DNA of 64,000 nt from JAJCYL01 sp965206015 (GCA_965206015.1 CBDBIW010000016.1:744001-808000); one strand, 5' to 3'; positions 1 to 9,633 are shown, numbered from the stretch's first letter. Notes: a model not told the origin generated them from the letters alone. Numbers and translations: made by a program.

Positions 1-2186
1 TTGGCATATAGATCATTCAAATCAGGTTTTTTCAATGAGTTCGTCTTGCTCATTTGCCGAATGGTCTCAAATGCCATATAGGGGTAAACAGCAGAAACAC
101 CGTAGCCAATAAATGTTGCGAAATGATGAACCTCAATGGCATCCCCAGCTTCAATAACCAACCCAACCTTACTTCTAAGTTTTAAAGTCACCAAATGCTG
201 TTGAACTGCACCCGCCGCCAATAATGATGGAATTGGTGCCATTTGATAATCAACATTCCGATCACTAATGATCAGAATACTGACCCCACTTCTAACTGCC
301 TCTTCGGCCTTTTTGCAAAGCTCATTGATGCCTTTTTCCAGGGCACCTTCCTTTCCATTACACTTAAAAGTTGCGCCGACTAATTGGACTTTATATTCAT
401 TCATGTTGAGTTGACGAAGCTTTTCGAAAAGCTCTGTATTCAACACGGGTTGAGAAATATGTATTTGCCTGGCGTGCTCCGGTGTTTCGGTTAAAATGTT
501 GTGATTACTACCTACTCTGGTGAAAAGAGACATCACTAACCTCTCCCGAATTGGGTCTATTGCCGGATTACTAACCTGGGCAAAGTGCTGTTTAAAATAG
601 TGCGAGATATGCTGATTTTGATTACTCAAAACTGCAATGGGAGTGTCCGCACCCATTGCTCCTACAGGTTCCTTGCCGTCTTCTGCCATTGGTTTAAGAA
701 TGACTTTTAGATCCTCTGTGGTGAAACCAAAAACCTGCTGCATTTTAATAACATTGGCAGCCGACATTGCTTTGGGTAGATGCTCTGGAGTTGGCATCAG
801 CCTAAGCTTACTGCGATATTTTCTGACCCAATCATGGTAAGGTCTTTGATTCATCAACTCGGTTTTCAGATCCGTGTCATCCCTGAATTTGCCCGCATGA
901 AGATCTGCGACAATCATTTTGCCCGGTTCAAGTCGGCCTTTCTCAATGATGTTAACAGAATCCAAGTCTAATGTTCCTGCCTCTGAAGAGACAATAAGCC
1001 GGTCGTCTTTTGTGAGGCAATATCGACCAGGACGCAATCCGTTCCTATCGAGAGTTGCTCCAACCATACGTCCATCCGCAAAACAAATTGCTGCGGGTCC
1101 GTCCCAAGGCTCCATCAAGGAGGCATGGAATTTATAATAACCCTTCTTACGTTGGTCCATCAATCGGTTATCCTGCCATGCTTCCGGTATTAACATTGTC
1201 ATCACATGTGGCGTAGATCTGCCACACAGAAACAACATTTCCACCATGGCATCCAAATTTGATGAATCCGAATTTTTTGCATTACAAATCGGAAGTAGAA
1301 TATCCATCTCCTCTTTGGAAAAGAAGTGGGTATCAAACAGCACTTCTTTGGATTTCATTTTGATAACATTTCCTCTTACGGTATTTATTTCACCATTATG
1401 AGCTATGTATCTGAAAGGTTGGGCTAACTGCCAATTAGGAAAGGTGTTGGTCGAAAACCGGGAATGCACCATTGCGAAATTAGATTTCATACGAGAATCC
1501 TTCAGGTCGATGAAATAATGCCTCAATTGGTCAGTCCGCAATTGCCCCTTATATACAATTTTCCTGCATGAGAAAGATGGAATATAACATTCGTTATCGA
1601 GATGTTTAATCTCATTATTCAATTTAGAAGTCAAGTACTTCCTGAGCACAAAAAGCTTTCGTTCCAGTTGAATTGAATCTTCAAATTTCTGATTGTACCG
1701 TACAAAAAGTTGTTCCATCCAGGGGGCAATCGCCAATGCGGATTTTCCCGCAAAATCCTGATTGACCGGCACTGTGCGATAACCAATAATTTCGAATCCA
1801 CGTTCCTTCACATAATCTCTTATTCGAAGTTTATAAATCTTACGTGATGTTTCATCTTGAGGAAAATATATGCACCCTACTCCAAAATCCTCCGGTTTCT
1901 CTTTTAATTCAAAACCCGATTTCGGGGCCTCTTCTACAAAAAATTCGTAGGGTATTTGCATCATTATTCCGGCACCATCGCCAGAATCAATTTCGCAGCC
2001 TTTTCCTCCCCTATGTTCCATGCATTCTAACATAGTTAGCGCATCAACTACGTTTTGGTTCGACCGGACTCCCTTAATGTTGGCAACAAAACCAATGCCA
2101 CATGAATCCTTTTCAAACTCAGGTGAATACAGTGATGAATTAAACACATCTGAAAGCTGGCCAGCAGCTCCCGTTGAATCGGTCAT
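1..2186 (-). CDS. gltB: Glutamate synthase large subunit, N-terminal part (runs off the left edge)
   Basis: Large (alpha) chain of glutamate synthase. Its N-terminal Ntn-type amidotransferase domain releases ammonia from glutamine, and the central and FMN domains make glutamate from 2-oxoglutarate. Reading leftward from the ATG at 2186, the protein begins MTDSTGAAGQ and has a short propeptide before the sequence CGIGFVAN, so the catalytic cysteine is about residue 29. ECMEHRGGKG, GDGAGIMMQIPYEFF, AHNGEINTVRGN and WDGPAAICFADGR follow, all typical of class II amidotransferase and GltB. An in-frame TAA five codons upstream supports this start. About 728 codons are visible of the usual ~1500. 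It is divergent from ppc. No frameshift was seen. Confidence 0.95.
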   Translation of the reverse strand, partial: MTDSTGAAGQLSDVFNSSLYSPEFEKDSCGIGFVANIKGVRSNQNVVDALTMLECMEHRGGKGCEIDSGDGAGIMMQIPYEFFVEEAPKSGFELKEKPEDFGVGCIYFPQDETSRKIYKLRIRDYVKERGFEIIGYRTVPVNQDFAGKSALAIAPWMEQLFVRYNQKFEDSIQLERKLFVLRKYLTSKLNNEIKHLDNECYIPSFSCRKIVYKGQLRTDQLRHYFIDLKDSRMKSNFAMVHSRFSTNTFPNWQLAQPFRYIAHNGEINTVRGNVIKMKSKEVLFDTHFFSKEEMDILLPICNAKNSDSSNLDAMVEMLFLCGRSTPHVMTMLIPEAWQDNRLMDQRKKGYYKFHASLMEPWDGPAAICFADGRMVGATLDRNGLRPGRYCLTKDDRLIVSSEAGTLDLDSVNIIEKGRLEPGKMIVADLHAGKFRDDTDLKTELMNQRPYHDWVRKYRSKLRLMPTPEHLPKAMSAANVIKMQQVFGFTTEDLKVILKPMAEDGKEPVGAMGADTPIAVLSNQNQHISHYFKQHFAQVSNPAIDPIRERLVMSLFTRVGSNHNILTETPEHARQIHISQPVLNTELFEKLRQLNMNEYKVQLVGATFKCNGKEGALEKGINELCKKAEEAVRSGVSILIISDRNVDYQMAPIPSLLAAGAVQQHLVTLKLRSKVGLVIEAGDAIEVHHFATFIGYGVSAVYPYMAFETIRQMSKTNSLKKPDLNDLYA

Positions 2187-2470
2187 GTCCAATTTTTGTT
2201 AGATAATAAATTCTTAAAAAAATAGCAGGTTAATGTTACCTATTGTTGATAATCATAAACCTTGAAATCAAATTTTCAATTATCAGCTTACTTTGATGAG
2301 ATTTTTGCAATTCTCTTTTCTGGTTTCATACTGGAATTAACAATCTCATATCTGGCCAGCATTATTAATTTATGATACAATATTTTTATGAATTTAAAAA
2401 ACGGGACATTTATATTTGGATTTAGTAAACTCTCCTAATTCGCAATTTTTCAGTTTCATCAAACGAAAAA
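2187..2470. promoter_or_regulatory. Divergent gltB/ppc intergenic region with a candidate ppc promoter
   Basis: This 284-base, AT-rich gap separates two divergent genes and should hold both promoters. On the plus strand TATATTTG at 2411-2418 matches the Bacteroidota -7 consensus TAnnTTTG and lies about 52 bases before the ppc ATG. No clear gltB promoter element was found on the minus strand, and no gene is seen here. Confidence 0.45.
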
Positions 2471-5245
2471 ATGCATCAGGATCTCATGATGAAAAAGTTA
2501 TTGAATGCCGTAAAAAATGAACTGGGAAAGCCTTACCAGGATCTGGAATTTGTACTGGAATGCTTCAAAGAATCATTGATAGAATCCAGAGAACCGAAGC
2601 TATCAGAATGTATTCCATGGATTAATGAAACAGACCTTGAGCCTGAACATATTACCAATAAGCATCTCCAGGTATATTCGATGTCATTTCAACTACTTAA
2701 CATGGTTGAAATCAACGCCGCAGTACAGCACAGGAGAAAAGTTGAGGAAGATAATGGACTGGCAAGTATCAATGGTTTATGGGCTGAAAACCTGCAAAGG
2801 TTGAAAAACGCCGGCGTTGCTCCTTCTGAAATTGCTCAATCGCTGACTGAAATAAGAGTTGAACCGGTTCTGACGGCCCATCCCACTGAAGCGAAAAGAA
2901 CAACCATACTAGAACACCATCGATCACTCTATTTGTTGCTTGTAAAAAGAGAGAACTCGATGTATAATTCAATCGAGCAGAATGAGGTGCGTAACGAAAT
3001 CAAATTGGCTATTGATCGAATATGGAGAACAGGAGAAATCTATTTAGAAAAGCCAGATGTTCCCTCCGAATTAAGGAATATTCTTCACTATTTGGTAAAT
3101 GTTTTTCCCGACGTTACCCCAATACTTAATAAGAGGCTCAAACAGGCTTGGGAAGAAATGGGATTCGACAAAGACTTATTGAACACTCATTGGCCTCAAG
3201 TTACTTTTGGGAATTGGGTTGGTGGAGATAGAGATGGTCACCCGTTTGTTACTGCAGAAGTCACCGCCGATACACTACAACTAATGCGGTTGAATGCCAT
3301 GGTTGTCCTTCGCCGCGGATTACTTGATCTGGTGCAAAAGCTAAGTTTTGCCTGTGATTTCGAGACAGCACCAAGAGTTTTACGGGACAGGATGAGTAAA
3401 CTTCTTTATGAAACGGGTGTGGACGGTGATTTGGCCTATCAAAGAAACAAGGGGGAGGTCTTTCGGCAATTTGTGAATTTGATCCTCACAAAATTTCCAG
3501 TGGATGTTAAAAGAGAACATGCCACTGAGTTGAAAGAGGGAATCTGGAGTTATTCCAAACCAAACGAATTATTAAGTGATTTAAAAATTCTTCAAAATGC
3601 CCTAGTTGAATATGGCGCAAAGTCAGTAGCTTATTCAGATGTGAAGGAAGTCATACTCATGGTGGAGTCTTTTGGTTTCCATCTGGCACATCTGGATATC
3701 AGGCAGAACAGTGGGTTTCACGATAAAGCCATGGCACAGTTAATAAATTCCGGACATCTCAAAATTGGAAATTTCTTAGAATGGAGCGAATCAGAGCGGT
3801 TGAGTTTTATTGACGAAGAATTACAACTAAATAGACCATTTACTCACCCTCACATAAACTTAGGTAATGAAGCTAAAGCAGTAATTGATTGTTATCATGT
3901 TATAGCCAGGCACACCTATCACTATGGCCCTGAAGGGCTTGGATCACTTATTGTGAGTATGACCCGTTCGCTGTCTGATCTTTTGATTGTTTACATGCTT
4001 GCTCGTGAGGCTGGCTTGACCCAGGAAACAGGAGATGGAATTGTCTGTATTTTACCGGTTGTACCTCTTTTCGAGACTATTGAGGATCTTGAATCTGCTC
4101 CTGCAATACTGGATGCATTTTTCAGCCATCCTTTTGTTCAAAGAAGCTTAAAGTACAAGCAGGCTATTGAAGGTACGCCTCATCCCATGCAACAAGTAAT
4201 GATTGGCTACAGTGACAGTAATAAAGATGGAGGAATAATGAGTAGTCAATGGAACCTTCATAAGGCTCAAAATAAATTGACAGAAATTGGAGCTAATCAC
4301 GGGGTTAGAATCCGTTTCTTCCATGGCAAGGGAGGATCAATCAGCCGGGGGGCCGGGCCATCACACTGGTTTGTTAGGGCTTTACCTCATTCCGCGGTCA
4401 GTACCAATATTAGACTCACAGAACAAGGCGAGACCATTGCCCAGAAATATGCCAATAAGTTAAATGCAGCCTACAATTTAGAGTTGCTAATGGCTAGTGC
4501 CACCACTCAAACATTATTGGACAGACATAGGGAAAGGACAAACCACCCGTTTGCGGATGTATTGGAAAAGTTGTCGAAAAGTAGCCAGTCATATTATGAG
4601 CAACTTCTTCAGCATAAACATTTTATCAGTTTTTTTAGTCAGGCAACCCCGATTGATGCCATCGAATCGAGTAAGATTGGTTCAAGACCCGCCAGAAGAA
4701 GTGGTAAAAGAACAGTAGAAGATTTGAGAGCCATCCCCTGGGTTTTTAGCTGGTCTCAATCCAGGTATAATATGACCAGTTGGTTTGGTTTAGGTTCCGC
4801 TTTGGTTGATTTCCTGAATGAGGATGAAGCCAGTTTCAACAAATTCAAGGAAGCAACAAAATCAGATTCACTTATCCGATATATTCTGACTAATGTGGAT
4901 ACCAGCCTTGCTGCAACAGATACTGACATTATGAAATTGTATGCTTCACTGGTAGACAGTAATGAAGTTCGCGATTCCATTTTGAGCAAGTTCCTGGATG
5001 AGTTTGAAAAAACTCACAAGATGTTAAATCTATTATTGGACAAACCACTTGAGGAGAGAAGGAGAAATCACTATTTCTCCAATCAACTAAGGGCAATTGG
5101 AATGGATGAAATCCATCAATATCAGGTTAACATGCTGAAGAAGTGGAGAAAAGCAAAGGAGGCTGGCTCGGAAAGTGAAGAATTATTGGTAAGTCTACTG
5201 CTCTCTGTGAACGTTCTGGCAGGTGCAATGAGAAATACTGGTTGA
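2471..5245 (+). CDS. ppc: Phosphoenolpyruvate carboxylase
   Basis: Cytosolic anaplerotic enzyme that carboxylates PEP with bicarbonate to give oxaloacetate. At 924 residues it has the usual bacterial length. Family signatures are visible in order: VLTAHPTEAKR with the catalytic histidine near residue 137, GNWVGGDRDGHPFV, GYSDSNKDGG, the mobile-loop sequence FFHGKGGSISRGAGPSH, and RAIPWVFSWSQSR. It ends in MRNTG, close to the conserved C-terminal QNTG. The start is the first ATG after an AT-rich leader. It is transcribed alone and divergent from gltB. The oxaloacetate could feed aspartate for argininosuccinate synthesis in the next operon (inference). No defects were seen. Confidence 0.98.
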   Translation: MHQDLMMKKLLNAVKNELGKPYQDLEFVLECFKESLIESREPKLSECIPWINETDLEPEHITNKHLQVYSMSFQLLNMVEINAAVQHRRKVEEDNGLASINGLWAENLQRLKNAGVAPSEIAQSLTEIRVEPVLTAHPTEAKRTTILEHHRSLYLLLVKRENSMYNSIEQNEVRNEIKLAIDRIWRTGEIYLEKPDVPSELRNILHYLVNVFPDVTPILNKRLKQAWEEMGFDKDLLNTHWPQVTFGNWVGGDRDGHPFVTAEVTADTLQLMRLNAMVVLRRGLLDLVQKLSFACDFETAPRVLRDRMSKLLYETGVDGDLAYQRNKGEVFRQFVNLILTKFPVDVKREHATELKEGIWSYSKPNELLSDLKILQNALVEYGAKSVAYSDVKEVILMVESFGFHLAHLDIRQNSGFHDKAMAQLINSGHLKIGNFLEWSESERLSFIDEELQLNRPFTHPHINLGNEAKAVIDCYHVIARHTYHYGPEGLGSLIVSMTRSLSDLLIVYMLAREAGLTQETGDGIVCILPVVPLFETIEDLESAPAILDAFFSHPFVQRSLKYKQAIEGTPHPMQQVMIGYSDSNKDGGIMSSQWNLHKAQNKLTEIGANHGVRIRFFHGKGGSISRGAGPSHWFVRALPHSAVSTNIRLTEQGETIAQKYANKLNAAYNLELLMASATTQTLLDRHRERTNHPFADVLEKLSKSSQSYYEQLLQHKHFISFFSQATPIDAIESSKIGSRPARRSGKRTVEDLRAIPWVFSWSQSRYNMTSWFGLGSALVDFLNEDEASFNKFKEATKSDSLIRYILTNVDTSLAATDTDIMKLYASLVDSNEVRDSILSKFLDEFEKTHKMLNLLLDKPLEERRRNHYFSNQLRAIGMDEIHQYQVNMLKKWRKAKEAGSESEELLVSLLLSVNVLAGAMRNTG

Positions 5246-5370
5246 GGTCAATAATTTCAACTTTTGTAAAAAATGATAGTCTTTAGTATCACCCATTCAA
5301 CAGAAGGTCAATTTTGATCCAGACTATTATATATTTTCTAATTGCAATTAAACCATTTGCCTGAAGGGTG

Positions 5371-5517
5371 GTCTAAAATGAGATGTCGATTTTGAAGTTA
5401 TAAAAATTTAGCATTTCTTTGGCCTTCCGAAAAATGAATCTATCTGCATACATAGCACCCTTAGCAACTGTTCCGATTAGGACAGCAGCGGGTAGGATTC
5501 CCACCAGGCCGGTGGCC
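5371..5517 (-). other. Possible small membrane peptide or gene remnant, function unknown
   Basis: Read on the minus strand, the frame between a TAG near 5538 and the TAG at 5371 encodes about 40-45 residues. A hydrophobic segment (GLVGILPAAVLIGTVAKGAM) is followed by a basic region (YADRFIFRKAKEMLNFYNF). The pattern of a membrane helix with a charged tail looks more protein-like than chance. The only long-form starts are GTG or CTG and the only ATG is internal. It could be the 3' end of a lost gene, a small membrane protein, or chance. I do not recognise a family. Confidence 0.2.
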
Positions 5518-5573
5518 TGATACTATTGAAGATTACCTGCGTGGTAGTCAATACTCCCAGATTATTATTTTAT

Positions 5574-5601
5574 TTATTTTAAACAAATTATTTTAAACAA
5601 A
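5574..5601. repeat. Perfect 14-bp tandem repeat before the arg operon
   Basis: The unit TTATTTTAAACAAA occurs twice back to back at 5574-5587 and 5588-5601, ending 15 bases before the first ATG of the arginine operon at 5617. Its position makes it likely to lie in the promoter or leader. A change in repeat number could alter spacing (inference). Confidence 0.8.
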
Positions 5602-5616
5602 ACTTCAGCATTAACC

Positions 5617-6273
5617 ATGTCTGGATTTACCATTTTAGTGGCCAACGCGTCACATTTAAATTATGTAGAGTTGATTTGTCTCACTATTGCAGAGAGCGCA
5701 GCTCAACGTGGCACAGGTATAGCGAAAAGAAGCCCGGAATATATAGCCACAAAAATCAATGAGGGCAAAGCAATTATCGCATTTGATAAGAAGGGTGTAT
5801 TTGGTGGCTTTTGCTACATAGAAACCTGGGGAGATGGATATGTGGCTAGTTCAGGTCTCATTGTTAACCCTGATTATCGTCATTTGGGACTAGCTAAAAA
5901 GATTAAAGCAGCAGCTTTCAAACTTTCACGAAAAAAATATCCGGAAACCAAAATCATTGGCCTCACCACTAGTCTAGCTGTTATGAAAATCAACTCCGAC
6001 CTTGGTTATTACCCGGTTCCGTTTTCTGAACTTACTACAGACAAAGCATTTTGGAATGGCTGTCAGAGTTGTGTTAATTACGAAATTCTCAAAAACAAGG
6101 AGTTTAAAAATTGTTTGTGTACAGGTATGCTGTACGATTATAAAAATAACAGGAAATCGAAGAAATGGAATTTTCTGAAGAAGTCCGGGATATATGAACG
6201 ATTGGTTCGAATAAAGAGGGCAGTTTTCACCAAGGAAGGCAAGATTTCAATTGTAAATATCTTTTCAATATGA
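5617..6273 (+). CDS. GNAT-family N-acyltransferase heading the arginine operon (N-acyl-glutamate synthase role likely)
   Basis: A 218-residue GNAT acetyltransferase. The acyl-CoA-binding core is visible as SGLIVNPDYRHLGLAKKIKAAA (roughly residues 79-100), the motif-A V-x-x-x-x-R/Q-x-x-G-x-A pattern. As first gene of an otherwise complete arginine operon it most likely acylates glutamate, the first committed step. No classical ArgA or ArgJ is present in the window. In Bacteroidota this job is given to short GNAT proteins in the same position. The acyl group may be succinyl rather than acetyl, to match the downstream transcarbamylase (see argF'). A cysteine cluster (GCQSC, NCLCTG) sits in the C-terminal half. 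Its stop overlaps argG by four bases (ATGA), implying translational coupling. Confidence 0.8.
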   Translation: MSGFTILVANASHLNYVELICLTIAESAAQRGTGIAKRSPEYIATKINEGKAIIAFDKKGVFGGFCYIETWGDGYVASSGLIVNPDYRHLGLAKKIKAAAFKLSRKKYPETKIIGLTTSLAVMKINSDLGYYPVPFSELTTDKAFWNGCQSCVNYEILKNKEFKNCLCTGMLYDYKNNRKSKKWNFLKKSGIYERLVRIKRAVFTKEGKISIVNIFSI

Positions 6274-7469
6274 AGCAGAAAGTAGTTTTAGCTTATAGCG
6301 GAGGTTTAGACACATCCTATTGCGTCAAGTATCTCTCCATTGAAAAAGGACTTGAGGTACATGCGGTCCTGGTAAATACTGGTGGGTTTGAAGATTCGGA
6401 ATTGGTGGCAGTTGAAAAGAGGGCGTTGGAATTGGGTGTAACCAGCTTTAAAACACTTAATGTGGAAGACAATTTCTATACCGATTGTGTGCGCTTTCTC
6501 ATTTTTGGCAATATTCTTAAAAACAACACTTATCCTCTATCTGTTAGTGCTGAACGTGTTTTTCAAGCAATGGCCATTGCCAAATATGTCAACACCACGC
6601 AAGCCCACTACGTAGCCCACGGAAGTACGGGTGCTGGAAATGATCAAGTGAGATTTGATCTCATTTTTCAAACTATCTGCCCCAATGCGGAAATTGTTAC
6701 TCCAATCAGAGATCAAAAGCTCTCCCGGGAAGAGGAGATTGAATATTTAAAGCAAAAAGGGATAAACATGAATTGGGAGAAAGCTAAGTATTCCATCAAC
6801 CAGGGCCTTTGGGGTACTTCAGTTGGTGGTGCTGAAACACTGACGTCCAACCAATACCTTCCCGAAAGTGCCTTTCCGTCATCTTTAAAAAGAAATGAAA
6901 GTCAACAAATAACTGTAGCTTTTGAAAAAGGTGAACCTGTCAGTATTGACGGTAGAGTAATGCCTCCAGTAGAAATAATTAAAGCTTTGAATCATATTGG
7001 GTCTGAGTATGCGATTGGCCGTGACATTCATGTGGGAGATACCATTATCGGCATTAAAGGTCGGGTTGGATTTGAGGCTGCAGGGCCAAAAATCTTAATC
7101 CAGGCTCATCACACGCTTGAAAAGCACACCTTAACCAAATGGCAGCTACAATTGAAGGATCAATTATCTCCGTGGTATGGCAACCTTGTTCATGAGGGGC
7201 AATTTTTAGAGCCATCATTAAGAGATATCGAGAATTTTCTTATCAACAGTCAACGAAATGTTAGCGGCAATGTCATCATTGAATTAAATCCCTATCGCTT
7301 CCATGTTGTAGGTATTGAATCATCACATGATTTGATGAACAATGAATTTGGAGCCTACGGCGAAATGAACATGGGGTGGACAGGGGATGATGTTAAAGGA
7401 TTTTCAAAAGTATTCGGTAATCAAAATAAAATCTATTACCAGGTAAATCGACATAAGTGTGAGGAATAA
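6270..7469 (+). CDS. argG: Argininosuccinate synthase
   Basis: Joins citrulline and aspartate with ATP to make argininosuccinate in the cytosol. The N-terminal PP-loop AYSGGLDTS is at residues 8-16, and HGSTGAGNDQVRFD, the citrulline/aspartate-binding region, follows. The C-terminal half carries the synthase/dimerisation domain. The length of 399 residues is normal. The ATG overlaps the stop of the upstream acyltransferase, and the 3' end overlaps argC by 11 bases, so it is the second gene of a tightly packed operon. Placing argG before argC is common in Bacteroidota arg clusters. No unusual residues were noticed. Confidence 0.97.
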   Translation: MKQKVVLAYSGGLDTSYCVKYLSIEKGLEVHAVLVNTGGFEDSELVAVEKRALELGVTSFKTLNVEDNFYTDCVRFLIFGNILKNNTYPLSVSAERVFQAMAIAKYVNTTQAHYVAHGSTGAGNDQVRFDLIFQTICPNAEIVTPIRDQKLSREEEIEYLKQKGINMNWEKAKYSINQGLWGTSVGGAETLTSNQYLPESAFPSSLKRNESQQITVAFEKGEPVSIDGRVMPPVEIIKALNHIGSEYAIGRDIHVGDTIIGIKGRVGFEAAGPKILIQAHHTLEKHTLTKWQLQLKDQLSPWYGNLVHEGQFLEPSLRDIENFLINSQRNVSGNVIIELNPYRFHVVGIESSHDLMNNEFGAYGEMNMGWTGDDVKGFSKVFGNQNKIYYQVNRHKCEE

Positions 7470-8430
7470 AATAAAAGTAGGATTAATTGGAGGTGCTGGC
7501 TATACAGCAGGTGAGCTTCTTCGCATTCTGGTCAATCACCCCGATGTGGAAATCGCATTCGTTCAAAGTACCAGTCAGGCTGGTAAGCCAATCATATTTA
7601 TTCATGGTGACTTAGCTGGTGATTCATCGCTGTTCTTTACCGACCAATTGTCAGAAGTAGATGCTATTTTTCTTTGTCGAGGACATGGTGCCTCAAAGGC
7701 TTTCTTAGAATCAACAGCATTACCTGGAAGCCCGAAAATTATTGACCTCAGCCATGATTACCGACTAAAGTCAAACGGAAATGATTTTATCTATGGCCTG
7801 CCTGAAGCATTTCGGAGTGAAATCGTCAGTGCCAGTAAAGTCGCCAATCCAGGATGCTTTGCCACTTGTATTCAGCTCGGTTTATTACCACTGGCAGCCA
7901 AAAATTTATTAAACGAGAGTATTCAAGTAACCGCCATCACCGGTTCAACCGGAGCTGGTCAGTCTCTATCTGAGACAAGTCATTTCAGCTGGCGTAACAA
8001 CAACCTTTCCGTTTATAAGCCATTCCAACATCAACATTTGGCTGAGATAATACAAACACTCAACCACTTGTCAGGTGAAGTAATCTCAGAACTTAATTTT
8101 ATACCTATTCGAGGTGATTTTACCAGGGGAATATTTGCCACAACCTATCTTAAGTCCAATCTCACTCAGGAGGAAGCTATAGATTTGTTTGAGGACTACT
8201 ATTCCACTCACCCATTCACGTTTGTAACCAGAGAGAATCAAAATCTTAAGCAGGTAGTCGGCACCAATAAAGGCAGTGTGCATGTGGATAAGATTGAAGA
8301 TAAACTATTAATAATCAGTGCAATAGATAATTTGACTAAAGGAGCTTCGGGACAAGCTGTTCAAAACATGAATCTCATGTTTGGTTTGGAGGAATCTTCG
8401 GGGTTGAGGTTAAAATCAATTGCGTTCTGA
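7459..8430 (+). CDS. argC: N-acetyl(succinyl)-gamma-glutamyl-phosphate reductase
   Basis: NADPH-dependent reductase that converts the acylglutamyl phosphate made by ArgB to the semialdehyde. The Rossmann start GLIGGAGYTAGELLR is at residues 8-22. VANPGCFATCIQLGLLPL carries the catalytic cysteine near residue 133, followed by TGSTGAGQSLSETSHFSWR. Length is 323 residues. The most upstream start is GTG at 7459, which overlaps the end of argG by 11 bases; no ATG is suitably placed near the N-terminus, so GTG is preferred. A gap of 51 bases separates it from argD. Confidence 0.96.
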   Translation: MRNKIKVGLIGGAGYTAGELLRILVNHPDVEIAFVQSTSQAGKPIIFIHGDLAGDSSLFFTDQLSEVDAIFLCRGHGASKAFLESTALPGSPKIIDLSHDYRLKSNGNDFIYGLPEAFRSEIVSASKVANPGCFATCIQLGLLPLAAKNLLNESIQVTAITGSTGAGQSLSETSHFSWRNNNLSVYKPFQHQHLAEIIQTLNHLSGEVISELNFIPIRGDFTRGIFATTYLKSNLTQEEAIDLFEDYYSTHPFTFVTRENQNLKQVVGTNKGSVHVDKIEDKLLIISAIDNLTKGASGQAVQNMNLMFGLEESSGLRLKSIAF

Positions 8431-8481
8431 CTTAAATATAGTCGTACAAGCCATAATAAAGATTAATATAATATTTCTAAA

Positions 8482-9633
8482 ATGAAGCGATTAGACATCT
8501 ACCCCCTATTTGATATTGAACCCGTAAAAGGTGAAGGAGTTTATGTCATAGATCGAGTTGGTGACCGCTATTTGGACTTTTATGGAGGTCATGCGGTGAT
8601 CTCCATCGGTCATGGCCATCCACATTACACTGACATGGTCACCAAGCAATTGAACAAATTGCCGTTCTATTCCAATTCGGTTATCAACTCACCACAAGAT
8701 CAACTAGCCGCAAGATTGGGAGAAATCTCTGGACTAACTGACTATCAGCTATTTCTCATTAACTCGGGAGCTGAAGCCAATGAGGCAGCCTTGAAAATAG
8801 CAGCCGGAGTAACTGGTCGGAAAAAAATTGTTTGTCTTGAAAAAGGATTTCATGGCCGAACTGCTTTAGCCGTTGCTGCTACCGACAATGGCAGCTATTA
8901 TACAGCGATGAACGACTTGAACATTATTGAGAGGGTTCCTGTTAATGATATTGAAGCGGTGAAAACCGTTCTGGACGAGGACATTGCAGCAGTAATCATA
9001 GAAGGTATTCAGGGAATAGCAGGAATCTATGAACCAACGTCCGTCTATCTTGAACAACTTGCAGTTTTAGTAAAGGAGAATGGGTCGCTTTTAATACTAG
9101 ATGAAATTCAATCCGGATATGGTCGGTCTGGAAAGTTCTTTGCCTACCAATATGCCGACATTAAGCCAGACCTAATTACTATAGCCAAAGGAATGGGCAA
9201 CGGATTTCCCATTGGTGGAGTGGCAGTGGCACCGCACATTGAACCACCCAAAGGTTTGCTGGGAACCACTTTCGGCGGGAATCACCTCGGATGTGCAGCG
9301 GGAATTGCCGTTTTGGATGTGATGGAGAAAGAAGGTTTAGTTGAAAACGCTGCCAAAATGGGTCAAGAGTTAATAAAAGAACTACAGGAAATAGTTGAAA
9401 TCTGCGAGATTCGTGGTAAAGGTTTGATGATAGGTATTGAATTCGATTACCCAATTAAGGAAATACGCAATCGGTTACTTAAAGAATTCAAAATATTCAC
9501 TGGCAATGCTACTCAACCCAACACATTGAGACTCTTACCTCCACTCACTATTGGGGTGAAGGAAATTAAAAATTTCATTAATTCATTAAAATCAGTATTA
9601 GCATCCAAAAATGAAACAGTTTATATCAGTTGA
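8482..9633 (+). CDS. argD: Acetylornithine/succinylornithine aminotransferase (class III, PLP)
   Basis: PLP enzyme that transaminates the acylglutamate semialdehyde to acylornithine, with glutamate as amino donor. INSGAEANEAALKIA (about 93-107), EGIQGIAGIYEPT, LLILDEIQSGYGRSGKFFAYQY, and LITIAKGMGNGFPIGG with the PLP lysine near residue 236 are all visible. The length of 383 is typical of ArgD. Its last 23 bases overlap the start of argF' in another frame. Acyl specificity cannot be read from the sequence, although many ArgD enzymes accept both acetyl and succinyl substrates. Confidence 0.96.
   Translation: MKRLDIYPLFDIEPVKGEGVYVIDRVGDRYLDFYGGHAVISIGHGHPHYTDMVTKQLNKLPFYSNSVINSPQDQLAARLGEISGLTDYQLFLINSGAEANEAALKIAAGVTGRKKIVCLEKGFHGRTALAVAATDNGSYYTAMNDLNIIERVPVNDIEAVKTVLDEDIAAVIIEGIQGIAGIYEPTSVYLEQLAVLVKENGSLLILDEIQSGYGRSGKFFAYQYADIKPDLITIAKGMGNGFPIGGVAVAPHIEPPKGLLGTTFGGNHLGCAAGIAVLDVMEKEGLVENAAKMGQELIKELQEIVEICEIRGKGLMIGIEFDYPIKEIRNRLLKEFKIFTGNATQPNTLRLLPPLTIGVKEIKNFINSLKSVLASKNETVYIS

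Larger units (their letters stand above)
5246..5616. other. Intergenic region upstream of the arginine operon
   Basis: A 371-base gap with no confident gene. It contains a perfect 14-bp tandem repeat just before the operon (5574-5601). On the minus strand, from about 5517 down to a TAG at 5371, there is an open stretch encoding a hydrophobic-then-basic peptide (ILPAAVLIGTVAKGAMYAD...). It has an in-frame stop just upstream and only GTG or CTG as possible long starts. No ARG-box-like operator was recognised. Confidence 0.4.

Noticed and set aside
637..1137. Plus-strand frames opposite gltB
   Set aside because: They are antisense shadows of the continuous gltB coding frame on the minus strand.
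5433..5519. 28-codon plus-strand frame with three arginines, considered as an arginine leader peptide
   Set aside because: Arginines are not clustered, no attenuator hairpins follow, and it ends about 100 bases before the operon.
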